Numbered from the stretch's first letter, positions 42,925 to 50,485 are shown. The stretch is 64,000 bases of DNA from Akkermansiaceae bacterium (GCA_017798145.1 CP059069.1:3333226-3397225); one strand, 5' to 3'. Program-made: numbers and translations. Notes: generated by a model not told the origin, from the letters alone.

Positions 42925-43640
42925 ATGAATCCTCCCAAGCAATTGCTACTAGCCTGCGCACTTGTCGCTTTCTTCAGTTACCTGGCACCGTGTCGCGGAG
43001 CAGTGGTCTTCTCACAGCTCTATGCGGATAGCACTTACGAACCTAGTTCCTCATTTGCCATCACCGGCAGTAGCGCATCGATAAACAGTTCCTTCGTTGG
43101 ATACTATAGCCATGCAGCTCCATTTGTTCTCGAATCTGACACGCTGTTGTCATCAGTTGATCTGGCCTTATCCTTTTATTCTCATTCGTCTTCACCAGAA
43201 GTTAAGCTCTCTATTCGTCTGAGTTCTTCGCTTTCAGATCTCCCTGCAGGTGCACCGATCACTTCAGGATTTGTCATGGCTATACCGAATGACTCGAGCT
43301 CTTCATTACTGACCTCATTTGTTCCTGAAGGCCTCCAATATTGCTTGCCGCCGGGCAGACATACTGGATCACCGCAGAGCCCACAGACTCGCTCACGTTC
43401 AATGGCTGGAATCAGATTAAGAATAATTTGAACGAGATCTCTCCGTTACCCTACCCAGACAGATTTCGGCTAGCTGTATCCACTGATGGAATTGATTTCT
43501 TAGAGCTACAGAGTGGATCGTTGCCAGCCTTTCAGGTGGTCGGCACCTCAATTCCTGAACCGTCATCAGCGTGGCTTGCCTGCCTTTCAAAGATTTACCT
43601 GATGCGAAGAAGAAGAATTCGAACAAGGCGTCCCTCCTAA
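42925..43640 (+). pseudogene. Cassette 3 gene, PEP-CTERM protein with frameshift
   Basis: The first frame gives a signal peptide (MNPPKQLLLACALVAFFSYL) and a Ser-rich beta domain up to VPEGLQ. The reading then continues in another frame as LLAAGQTYWITAEPTDSLTF, and ends with a PEP-CTERM tail: PEPSSAWLACLSKIY then RRRRIRTRR. A one-base deletion near 43336-43341 separates them. The intact product would be a secreted protein anchored and processed by an exosortase. The stop lies inside the left arm of the next attC. Expression is unlikely unless the shift is a sequencing error. Confidence 0.8.
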
Positions 43641-43741
43641 CGCCTGACCCGCCTCCAGTTCCAGCCGTCATGACAATAACAACCTCAACCCCGAGTTCAA
43701 CCCTCGCCTCCGGTCAGGCGTAGGAGGACTCGACGTTCGCT
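43618..43741 (+). other. attC site of cassette 3
   Basis: Left core TTCGAAC (43618-43624) and right core GTTCGCT (43735-43741). The arms pair through CTCCTAACGCCTGACC on the left and GGTCAGGCGTAGGAG on the right. Length 124 bases. The left core overlaps the last codons of the PEP-CTERM gene. Confidence 0.87.
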
Positions 43742-43757
43742 AAGAGAAAGAGACGAT

Positions 43758-44231
43758 ATGTCAGCGCCCAAAGCCAAGTCAAAGTTCGCACGAATCCTGA
43801 TTCGCATCTTATTTACCTTCGCGATACTCGTCGTTGTTGTTTTGCTCTTAGTAGTGCGATCGAGATTCTACCCGCCGGGCAGGACTCAAGTGGTCGGATC
43901 ATCTGGATCCTCAAATCGAGCGTTCATTGAGAATCGTAGTTTCGGAGATCTTTCCTTTGTTTTGTGCGCTTCGGATTGGCCGCATACGTTCACTAAACCA
44001 GTTTCTCTCGAGTCGGTTCTATTCTCAGAGGGGTCTGACTCTCGCGTATTCTGGAGTTCGGATGGAAGTGTAGTGGTCGTGAAGGATGATACCTCATTTA
44101 CATCTGCCTACGACTACAAGTTGCATGAGACCTTACGCTACGACTCAGCGAAGATTAGCAAGTTGATCAAATCGCGTGGAGGTCTTGGAGCCGAACAATC
44201 GAGATATCCAGACGGCAAAGGTGACTACTAA
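43758..44231 (+). CDS. Cassette 4 gene, hypothetical single-pass membrane protein
   Basis: This 157-residue protein has one N-terminal membrane segment (IRILFTFAILVVVVLLLVV, about 15-34) after a Lys-rich start, so the remaining 120 residues probably face the periplasm. No family is recognised. It starts 17 bases after the core GTTCGCT, normal for a cassette gene, and lacks a promoter of its own that I can see. Confidence 0.75.
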   Translation: MSAPKAKSKFARILIRILFTFAILVVVVLLLVVRSRFYPPGRTQVVGSSGSSNRAFIENRSFGDLSFVLCASDWPHTFTKPVSLESVLFSEGSDSRVFWSSDGSVVVVKDDTSFTSAYDYKLHETLRYDSAKISKLIKSRGGLGAEQSRYPDGKGDY

Positions 44232-44247
44232 CCAACCAAATAACAAA

Positions 44248-44337
44248 AGCGAACAAGGCGGAGATGGCGACGCCGAGGCAGCTATACTGATCATTTTGGA
44301 AGTTGACCCCGGCGCCGCCATTCCTTAGACGTTAGTC
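44248..44337 (+). other. attC site of cassette 4
   Basis: Left core AGCGAAC (44248-44254) and right core GTTAGTC (44331-44337), with arms pairing around AGATGGCGACGCC and GGCGCCGCCATT. Length 90 bases, shorter than the other type of site here. Confidence 0.8.
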
Positions 44338-44344
44338 CAAGAAT

Positions 44345-44995
44345 ATGGGATTTTCCGACACAGCCACCTACCTGCGAGCCGATGCATCCTCCAGCATTGA
44401 GACAGCACTCTCACCTCTGCTGGAGCAACTCGGATTCTTCGCGAGTCCAGAGACTTCTGCGGACGACTTCATTGCTTCGTATGACGAGCCTCAGAAGCTG
44501 AATCGATTGGTAATCTGGGCGAAGAAGGCCGCGCCGAACTGGTGGCGGCTTTACTCCAATGCACCTGGGCTATTCACCTGGCACAATGGCGATGACATTC
44601 CATTTCTACAGCGCCTCGCGAAGAATGGATCCACAATGGGGTTTGAGATCTGCGTCAACGATGGAGACTCGATCTGCGTGATGGAGACGACGGGAGACGG
44701 ATATCGTCTGACCGGGGCGCATTCTTATGTGTTGGACGACCTTTACGAACAGGATGAGACGATGAGCTTCACGCCCGGCAGTGTATTTCCGCTTAAGGGA
44801 GTTCGCCTTGCTTATACCTCTTTAGAGGTCGACGCCACGCTGATCGACGAGTTGATCGGCTATGATTTTGGATTTGATATGCAGGAAGCGATTGCTGAAT
44901 TTGAGGCAGCACGCTTCGGCACCACGTTGGAATCCTATTACGATGCTTCGCGAGACGATTTCGATGCCCGCTGGTTCTACAAAAGAAGGGACTAA
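44345..44995 (+). CDS. Cassette 5 gene, hypothetical protein
   Basis: This 216-residue soluble acidic protein has no signal peptide or membrane helix. It has Trp-rich patches (VIWAKKAAPNWWRLYS) and acidic segments (DDFIASYDEP). It looks like an intact cytoplasmic protein with an alpha/beta mix, and no family was recognised. The ATG lies 14 bases after the core GTTAGTC, and the TAA stop is within the next attC core, the typical tight packing of a cassette. Confidence 0.75.
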   Translation: MGFSDTATYLRADASSSIETALSPLLEQLGFFASPETSADDFIASYDEPQKLNRLVIWAKKAAPNWWRLYSNAPGLFTWHNGDDIPFLQRLAKNGSTMGFEICVNDGDSICVMETTGDGYRLTGAHSYVLDDLYEQDETMSFTPGSVFPLKGVRLAYTSLEVDATLIDELIGYDFGFDMQEAIAEFEAARFGTTLESYYDASRDDFDARWFYKRRD

Positions 44996-45117
44996 CAAGC
45001 CGCGCCGTGACAACCACTACCAGCCGTTCAGTTTCGATGATTTACCGTATTTCAACCCTTAACCCCGTGATCGACGCGCGCCCTCGCTGGTAGTGGTGCA
45101 CGCGCTCATCGTTAGGC
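44990..45117 (+). other. attC site of cassette 5
   Basis: Left core GACTAAC (44990-44996, holding the stop codon) and right core GTTAGGC (45111-45117). The arms pair through CCACTACCAGC and GCTGGTAGTGG, 11 bases perfect. Length 128 bases. It is of the same type as the site at 41004. Confidence 0.88.
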
Positions 45118-45127
45118 AAAAGAATTG

Positions 45128-45587
45128 ATGTCACTCCGCACCATTATGACGAACAACTTGGTTTGCACACTCTATGTTTGTGCGGTTCATCTGGTTGCGG
45201 GACTGACATCAGTGGCTGATATGGTGCGACCAGAGAACTTCATCAAGCTCACGGCATTTAATCAGAAAGTGGTGCTAATCGAAATTAGGAAAGTGGATCT
45301 TAAATCTCTAGAGATCGACAAGGGAATAGAGACGCGTGAAGTAACCATTACCTCAAAAAATAGTTGAGACGATCCGCGGCGATGACAGTGAACAAGATTT
45401 TACCTTTTCTGACAATGAGTATAGAATCGTTGATAGGGACAAAGCCAAGGCAGAGAACCCTTCTGATTTATTTGATATTCTAAAAAATCCAAATCCCCAT
45501 CAGGCATCGTCTTGCTTAGTTGGTCATTGGTATTTGGTGATTTACATGGAACATCTGACCTTCTTCTACGAAGTTTCAAAAACATGA
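45128..45587 (+). pseudogene. Cassette 6 gene, secreted or membrane-anchored protein, frameshifted
   Basis: The first frame starts with a signal-like segment (MTNNLVCTLYVCAVHLVAGL) and stops at 45367. A neighbouring frame continues without a break from the A-run at 45355-45360 to a TGA at 45585, reading IVETIRGDDSEQDFTF and ending FFYEVSKT. Removing one A from the run of six gives one protein of about 152 residues. No family is recognised. The shift may be real decay or a homopolymer error. Confidence 0.65.
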
Positions 45588-45644
45588 CGATGGTTGGAGG
45601 AGTCAGATTTTGGAATATCGGGAACCCTAGAACCTAATCAAAAA

Positions 45645-45732
45645 GCCTAACAAGGCGTAGGAGCCGACGCCGAACCCGCCGTCTGATTAAATTGGGGGTT
45701 TCCACCGCCGCTGCTCTACTATAACGTTCTGC
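45645..45732 (+). other. attC site of cassette 6
   Basis: Left core GCCTAAC (45645-45651) and right core GTTCTGC (45726-45732). The arms pair weakly around AGGAGCCGACGCC and GCCGCTGCTCT. Length 88 bases, similar in type to the site at 44248. Confidence 0.75.
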
Positions 45733-45738
45733 AAGAAA

Positions 45739-45942
45739 ATGAAATCATCCCAGTGGATCCTCCTCTTCTTCTCGGCGTCATCGTTGGTCTCAGTCTTCAT
45801 AACCATGAAGGACGGGGCAATGCCCGTGGTGTTCCTCCTCGTAGCGCTGATCGCCTCCACGTGTGCTCAATCCTTGCATGAGATCCATAAGCGAATTGAT
45901 CGAATTGAACGGAAGGACGACAAAGATCCAGAGTGCAGATGA
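45739..45942 (+). CDS. Cassette 7 gene, small membrane protein
   Basis: This 67-residue protein has two hydrophobic segments (WILLFFSASSLVSVFI and AMPVVFLLVALIASTCA) and a charged C-terminus (HKRIDRIERKDDKDPE). It starts 13 bases after the core GTTCTGC. Small two-helix proteins of unknown role are frequent in integron cassettes. Confidence 0.65.
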   Translation: MKSSQWILLFFSASSLVSVFITMKDGAMPVVFLLVALIASTCAQSLHEIHKRIDRIERKDDKDPECR

Positions 45943-45984
45943 GATTGGGAATTGTCGGTCGAGTCGAAATGACACTCTTGACTA

Positions 45985-46047
45985 CAACCCTTAACCCTGT
46001 TGCGTAGTGGCGCACCCGGTAGCCGGTGCCAGACCTCGACGTTCGGC
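45985..46047 (+). other. Degenerate attC (right half only) after cassette 7
   Basis: The right half is recognisable: AACCCTTAACCC followed by a GGTAGCCGGTGCCA arm and the core GTTCGGC (46041-46047), similar to the right halves of the sites at 44990 and 47306. No complementary left arm or RYYYAAC core is found between the cassette 7 stop and here. Confidence 0.6.
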
Positions 46048-46091
46048 CACAAAAACACCGCTCCCAAAAAACCGCACTGGATTGAAACAAA

Positions 46092-46511
46092 ATGAAAACA
46101 AGCAACCAGAACACGCCGGAGGAGCTGCCTGCAACACCTCCGACCCAACAGGTGGGCATGTTTAGCGAGGGAAGTTACGCAGCATTCATGGTCGGTCTCT
46201 TTCTCCTCGGCGGCTTTGCGGCCCTACCCTTTGTTTACGGTAGGATGGTCGGTCACCATTATGGATCATGACTTCCTTGGGCGCTTGGATTATGTGTGTT
46301 ATTCTTGATTGGCTTACGCCACAACGGCACGATTTCTTGGCTGAGAGCCGCACCTGCCTTGTTCACGCTAATGGTAGCCGCATATGCCTGCCATAGGTTC
46401 ACTGGCAAACAACCGTTCGGTTCCGGCGGCTTTCTCGGTTTACTTATCGCCATCGCTTGCGGCTATGTCGGCATCGGCGTCGCCAAGCTCACAAGCAGAG
46501 GCAGAGCATAG
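46092..46511 (+). pseudogene. Cassette 8 gene, membrane protein interrupted by in-frame TGA
   Basis: The frame opens at ATG 46092, encodes 59 residues with one membrane helix (FMVGLFLLGGFAALPFVYG), and meets TGA at 46269-46271. The same frame then stays open to 46511, adding three hydrophobic segments (LGLCVLFLIGL, APALFTLMVAAYAC and FLGLLIAIACGYVGIGVAKL). Reading TGA as a former Trp codon (HHYGS-W-LPWALG) restores one four-helix protein of about 139 residues. An internal GTG at 46296 could start the second half alone. No selenocysteine element was evident. Confidence 0.6.
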
Positions 46512-46528
46512 ATGACAGGTTGCTTCCA

Positions 46529-46653
46529 GCCGAAGAAGGCGTCCCTCCTAATACCTGCCCCGCCGCGAGTTCAATCCGCCACGACCATTCGACCTTCAGA
46601 TCACAGTCGAAGCCTCGCCCTCGGGCAGGTGTAGGAGGACTTGGACGTTGTGC
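46529..46653 (+). other. attC site of cassette 8 with altered left core
   Basis: The arms pair well through CCTCCTAATACCTGCCC and GGGCAGGTGTAGGAGG. The right core is GTTGTGC (46647-46653). The left core reads GCCGAAG (46529-46535), where AAC has become AAG. AAC/GTT is the most conserved part of attC. Length 125 bases. Confidence 0.8.
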
Positions 46654-46748
46654 CAAATTACCCCAGCCAACGAGAGCCGATCGAATAGCTGACCGCACTT
46701 CCAAACGATGCTGTCGTTATGCCATGGTTACCGAGCGGCGCGGAGGGA

Positions 46749-47159
46749 TTAGTTGCGCAGTTGGCGTTTTAGTTTCTCAAGTTCTTGTTCCTGTTTCTCG
46801 CGTTCGGGTTCGAGGGCAGCGCCGGCACCGGGCATGTTTTCCCAGACGAGTTTGTCCCCGTCCCAGACAGCGGCGTATTCGGTGCTCTTTTGATCTCCGT
46901 TTTCGCTGCTACTCATTGCTTTGGAGAAGGCCTTTAGGTCTTTCTTAACGGGGCCTAGCCAGACCTTTTTTCCATTGTAGGTGATGGTGCCTTTTCCGTT
47001 GATGACGGAGGTGGACAGTTTGGCCTCGGCGGCGTTCTGGTTGGCCTTTGCCTTGGCCTGGTCGATGAGGTCAGCGAGGTCGGGGTTTGCGAAGGCGTAG
47101 TTGGTGATGACGAGGGTTGAGGTCAGGGCGACGGCTTTCAGGGCGCAGGTGTATTCCAT
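46749..47159 (-). CDS. Cassette 9 gene (reversed), hypothetical exported protein
   Basis: This 136-residue protein has a signal peptide (about 1-25, ending NYAFA) and a small periplasmic domain with a helical region (DLADLIDQAKAKANQNAAEA), a beta segment (GKGTITYNGKKVWLGP) and a charged coiled C-terminus (EREKQEQELEKLKRQLRN). It is the only cassette gene read opposite to the array, so it must have its own promoter, presumably in the 146 bases upstream of 47159. The longer frame to 47453 covers the attC and was rejected. Confidence 0.7.
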   Translation of the reverse strand: MEYTCALKAVALTSTLVITNYAFANPDLADLIDQAKAKANQNAAEAKLSTSVINGKGTITYNGKKVWLGPVKKDLKAFSKAMSSSENGDQKSTEYAAVWDGDKLVWENMPGAGAALEPEREKQEQELEKLKRQLRN

Positions 47160-47305
47160 AACGAGATGAGTACTAAGCGGAGTCGGAGGTGGGGCTTGTC
47201 TGATGATTTTTTTGGGGGGGAGGGGTATTGGGCGATGACTCGCGCTCGCCAAGGATCGAATCACGCGGATTGGCGAATCCGAAGCCGTGCTCAGAAAACA
47301 AAAAG

Positions 47306-47433
47306 GCACAACAAGGCGTGGATGGACAACCCGCTGCACCGCCACGAGTCGGAGATTGAACCCTGATGAGAACCCTTTACCCTGGATCGGACGGGCGCTC
47401 CAGGTAGCGGGTGCCACCACTTTGGCATTAAAC
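47306..47433 (+). other. attC site of cassette 9 with altered right core
   Basis: Left core GCACAAC (47306-47312). The arms pair through GGACAACCCGCTGC-type and GGTAGCGGGTGCC-type segments. The right core reads ATTAAAC (47427-47433) where GTTAAAC is expected, so the G of the cleavage triplet is lost. Length 128 bases. Confidence 0.7.
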
Positions 47434-47451
47434 CTGAAACAAGAATAGAAC

Positions 47452-48195
47452 ATGAAAATAAATCACAGGAAAAGAATCATGGGTCTCTTGATGCCTCTGA
47501 CGACAGCCTTAGTCTTCCTTTGCGTTAGCGGCGGCAATGCCGCGACTCCTTACGACGAGGCCAAGGAAAAGCTCATTGAGCAATGCATCCGTCAAATGAC
47601 CGGGACTGGTGGTGATGGCGCGGGCAGGGGGATGTCCTTCCAAACGCTCCAGAAACTCGGGCCGGAAGCGAAGAGCGCCGTTCCAGCCCTGACCAAGGCA
47701 CTTGAGCACGAGGACAGTTACATTCGCAATCAGGCTGCCTATACACTCTGGAAAGTCGACCGGCAAACCAAGGCCATCATCTCCCTCGGCAAAACAATGG
47801 AGAACGATGATAATCCGGCAGACCGCGAGGCAGCGGCGGAGCTCCTCAAAAAGATTGATCAGCAGTTGGCAGAGGAGGCAGATGCCAAAATCGGCGCGGA
47901 GAAAAAAGCCACGGCGGAGGCTGAGGCGGTTGCCAAGGCATTCATCACGGCACTCGTGAACAAGAATGTGGACGAAGCTGCCAAATTCGTCATCCCAGCG
48001 GAGCGCGAAGAGCTCAAGAAAGAGATGGAAAAGGGAATGCCACCGCTACCGAGAGATCCCCAAATCCAAATCAGGATCAAGGACGACGGCATTCAAGCAG
48101 ACGTTTCGCTTCTCAATGGTCAGAAACCTGCGTCAGGGCCTCCATTTGGACTCGATATGAGATTTAGCGAGGGAAAGTGGTGGATCGTAAAATAG
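47452..48195 (+). CDS. Cassette 10 gene, exported HEAT-repeat-like protein
   Basis: This 247-residue protein has a signal peptide (about 1-30, ending GNAA) and a HEAT/PBS-like helical repeat segment (SFQTLQKLGPEAKSAVPALTKAL, then SYIRNQAAYTLWKV). A long Ala/Glu/Lys coiled stretch (about 125-165) and a C-terminal domain resembling a small NTF2/DUF4878-like fold follow (AKAFITALVNKNVDEAAKFV, FSEGKWWIVK). It probably binds protein partners in the periplasm. The gene is intact and starts 19 bases after the altered core ATTAAAC. Confidence 0.72.
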   Translation: MKINHRKRIMGLLMPLTTALVFLCVSGGNAATPYDEAKEKLIEQCIRQMTGTGGDGAGRGMSFQTLQKLGPEAKSAVPALTKALEHEDSYIRNQAAYTLWKVDRQTKAIISLGKTMENDDNPADREAAAELLKKIDQQLAEEADAKIGAEKKATAEAEAVAKAFITALVNKNVDEAAKFVIPAEREELKKEMEKGMPPLPRDPQIQIRIKDDGIQADVSLLNGQKPASGPPFGLDMRFSEGKWWIVK

Positions 48196-48227
48196 ATGGC
48201 TGGAAAGGAATCCGAAGAATGCACATT

Positions 48228-48341
48228 GCCGAACAAGGCGCGGCACCCAATCCCTGGCCGCGCTGTGTTATCGGATCGAATTTATGATTACAGCCCTCAA
48301 CCTGCCATCTACGTGCGCCTCCCGGCCAGGACTTGGTGCGC
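48228..48341 (+). other. attC site of cassette 10, truncated at its right core
   Basis: Left core GCCGAAC (48228-48234). The arms pair through CAATCCCTGGCC and GGCCAGGACTTGG. The right core and the GAC before it are missing: after TGGTGCGCT the sequence passes directly into IS110 transposase remnant. It is the last recognisable attC of the array. Confidence 0.7.
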
Positions 48342-48790
48342 TATGACTATGACCTGTTTGGGTTTCTTTCCGGCGGCGATGAGCCTGTCGGCGAAGGTTT
48401 TTTTGGGCAGCGGGTTGGACACGCGCGCGGCCATCGCGGCCATGCAGAGGTCGCACCTCAGGTGGATGGATCGATCTTGGTGATCGGGGTTCTGGTGCGT
48501 CCCAAGGTTCCGCCCTTGAGGTGAGAGGACGTGAGGCCGACCCAGCCGGCGAGCTGGCGCGCATCGCTGAACCCGCGCAGGTCGGGGAGCTCGCCAAGGA
48601 CGATCTGGACGATGGTCTTGCCAAGGCCGGGGATGCCCCGGAGGAGTTCGCATTTCGCTCCGAGCGAGGGATGCGATCTGAGCAGTTTCCCGATCAGCAG
48701 GCGGATTGCAGCGATCTCCTTTTCCTGGGCTTTGATGCGCCTTTTGAGCGAGGCGGTGACGTCATCCCCGTAGTGGCCGGTTCATTGTCA
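48342..48790 (-). pseudogene. IS110-family transposase remnant
   Basis: Only the C-terminal Transposase_20 part survives: DDVTASLKRRIKAQEKEIAA, then LLRGIPGLGKTIVQIVLGEL, FSDARQLAGWVGLT and LKGGTLGRTRTPITKI. The frame then shifts near 48467 and continues as IHLRCDLCMAAMAARVSNPL, ending AAGKKPKQVIVIAH. The N-terminal DEDD domain is gone. It is clearly different from the intact element at 41131. It joins the truncated attC on one side and the zincin gene on the other, so it marks the right end of the integron. Confidence 0.85.
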
Positions 48791-48795
48791 TAGGC

Positions 48796-49152
48796 TCACT
48801 CCAGCCCTCGTTCCGCCACCTCATCCTCATCCCAGCCGAGGTAGTGGCCGAGCTCGTGGAGGTAGGTGGTGCCGACCTCGTCGCGGAAGTCCTGTTCGTC
48901 GCGCTCTGTGTAGTCCCAGAGGTTGCCCACGAAGATGCGGATCAGCGGCAGAGCGTCAGGGCCGGGTTCCTCGATGAGCGATGCCCCTTCGAAGAGACCT
49001 AGCAGGTCTTCCCCGAGTGGGTCTCCGGGCTGCGGCTTGTCCTCGTAGGAGACGGGGCACTGCTCCGCCTTTTCCTTCACTTCCTCAGGCAGGACATGGA
49101 CAATCATCGCCACTTCCTCCTCGGCCATGGCGCACAGTTCGGCGATGTCCAT
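48796..49152 (-). CDS. Small zinc metallopeptidase-like protein (PF06262 zincin)
   Basis: This 118-residue protein has HELGHYLGWDEDEV near the C-terminus: HExxH with a third acidic ligand downstream, the mark of the PF06262 family of small predicted metallopeptidases. LPLIRIFVGNLWDYTER is the preceding conserved strand. It is probably cytoplasmic and its substrate is unknown. It stands at the chromosomal edge of the integron, six bases from the IS110 remnant, and shares direction with the lipoprotein gene upstream (20-base gap). Confidence 0.88.
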   Translation of the reverse strand: MDIAELCAMAEEEVAMIVHVLPEEVKEKAEQCPVSYEDKPQPGDPLGEDLLGLFEGASLIEEPGPDALPLIRIFVGNLWDYTERDEQDFRDEVGTTYLHELGHYLGWDEDEVAERGLE

Positions 49153-49171
49153 AATTGTGCCCGGTCAAATC

Positions 49172-49831
49172 TCAGTCGGCGGCTTTGCCCGCATCCCCCT
49201 CCGCAGGCTTCACCCCTTCGGGTTTTGTTTCCTCGGGCTTTACTTCCTCGGGTTTCACTTCCGGCTCGGTGGGCTTGAGGTCTGGCACGGGGTCGATCTT
49301 GATCGGGGTTCCGGGATCGGGAACCGGTGCGTCGGGATCGATGATGGTCGGGATGGCTCCCTCGGGGGGGAGGCCGTTCGGATCGATGATGGGGAGAGGC
49401 TCGATGGATGTTCCGCCGGGCAGGGGGGGATAGACCTGGTAGGTGCCGTCGATGGGGTAGTTATCCGCGCCGGGGTTGGCGGAAGCGACCATCACGGATG
49501 GCACCCAGCCGACCTCGCCGCTGTCCAGCTCCACCTTGAGGTAATTGGAATCGTTCGAGACGATCTTCATGTTGGTTCCCATGCTCAGGAGTTTGTCTGC
49601 ATCCTCCGTGCCCTTGGGCTTGTTCTTGTAGAAGGCGGTGTTGGGGATGTTCGCCGTGACGAAAGTCCCAGGCGAAAGATCCGGGCCGTAGCTGGTGGGT
49701 GCGCCCTGCATCCCGCTCCCCGGCGGCCTGAGGGGGTCGAAGCTGCCGCTGCCGTCCAGGGGTGCATTCATCATTCCGCAGGATGAAAGCGCAAGCGCTG
49801 CGGGAACCATGCCAAGGGAGAGGAATTTCAT
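49172..49831 (-). CDS. Lipoprotein with SH3-like region and Pro/Glu/Lys-rich tail
   Basis: This 219-residue protein has a lipobox (LSSC at 15-18) and an SH3b-like region (about 55-115: GTFVTANIPNTAFY, NYLKVELDSGEVGWVPSVM). A Pro-rich tail follows with PEVKPEEVKPEETKPEG-type repeats (about 185-210). Such tails span peptidoglycan. A role in cell-wall binding is plausible, but no enzymatic domain is present. Confidence 0.75.
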   Translation of the reverse strand: MKFLSLGMVPAALALSSCGMMNAPLDGSGSFDPLRPPGSGMQGAPTSYGPDLSPGTFVTANIPNTAFYKNKPKGTEDADKLLSMGTNMKIVSNDSNYLKVELDSGEVGWVPSVMVASANPGADNYPIDGTYQVYPPLPGGTSIEPLPIIDPNGLPPEGAIPTIIDPDAPVPDPGTPIKIDPVPDLKPTEPEVKPEEVKPEETKPEGVKPAEGDAGKAAD

Positions 49832-49939
49832 AACAGGGGGAAAGTGTCATCTGCCGGGGCATGGGTCAACGCGAATGAAAGGCCTTTCGCGCTGGCGTGT
49901 GGAGGCTGCCGTGCCTATGTTCCGCGAGCCTGTCCGCAC

Positions 49940-50425
49940 ATGAAAAAATTCCTGATTGCCGCCGTCGTTGCTGTGCTGATGCTCATCCCGCTGGGGATGT
50001 GGTGGTTCTCGCCGGAGCAGGTGATCATGCGGCGGACGAGCCACCTGATGGAAGTGATCTCGATGAGCGATGGGTCCGGCGGCCCGATGCGGCAGGCGAA
50101 GGTGTTTTCCATGAATGCGATGCTTGCGCCCGAGGTGGAGCTGGAGATCCCAGACATCCCGGATGCCAACGGCAGCTTCGACAAGGAGGAGATGGAGTCC
50201 GCGTTCTCGTGGATCTGCCAGAACGCGAAGCGCTCGGATTTCCGGGTCACGGCATTCCGGGAAGTGATCGTCGATGGCGGGGCGGCGCGCGTCGCCTTTG
50301 ATGCGGAGGGCTTCCTTGAGCTGGGCTCCGGGCGTCCGGCGGATGGGAGCTTCGATGTTACGATCCATTGGGTGAAGGGTGGCGATGGCTGGCGTTTCCA
50401 CAAACTGAGATGGGAAAACCGGTAG
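49940..50425 (+). CDS. Hypothetical membrane-anchored protein
   Basis: This 161-residue protein has one N-terminal membrane helix (FLIAAVVAVLMLIPLGMWW) followed by a soluble periplasmic domain ending WVKGGDGWRFHKLRW, the kind of terminal strand seen in NTF2-like folds. No family assignment is certain. It ends about 60 bases before the PhoX-like gene on the same strand. The GTG at 49844 was rejected in favour of the ATG before the helix. Confidence 0.65.
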   Translation: MKKFLIAAVVAVLMLIPLGMWWFSPEQVIMRRTSHLMEVISMSDGSGGPMRQAKVFSMNAMLAPEVELEIPDIPDANGSFDKEEMESAFSWICQNAKRSDFRVTAFREVIVDGGAARVAFDAEGFLELGSGRPADGSFDVTIHWVKGGDGWRFHKLRWENR

Positions 50426-50485
50426 AGGAGGCCTTGGCGGAATGTTTGCGCAAGAATGCTGGAAAAATCCGGGAACCGGTGGATC

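Noticed and set aside
46269-46271. TGA in cassette 8 as a selenocysteine codon
   Set aside because: No stem-loop of the usual bacterial type was evident just downstream and the context is membrane sequence, so a nonsense change from TGG is simpler.
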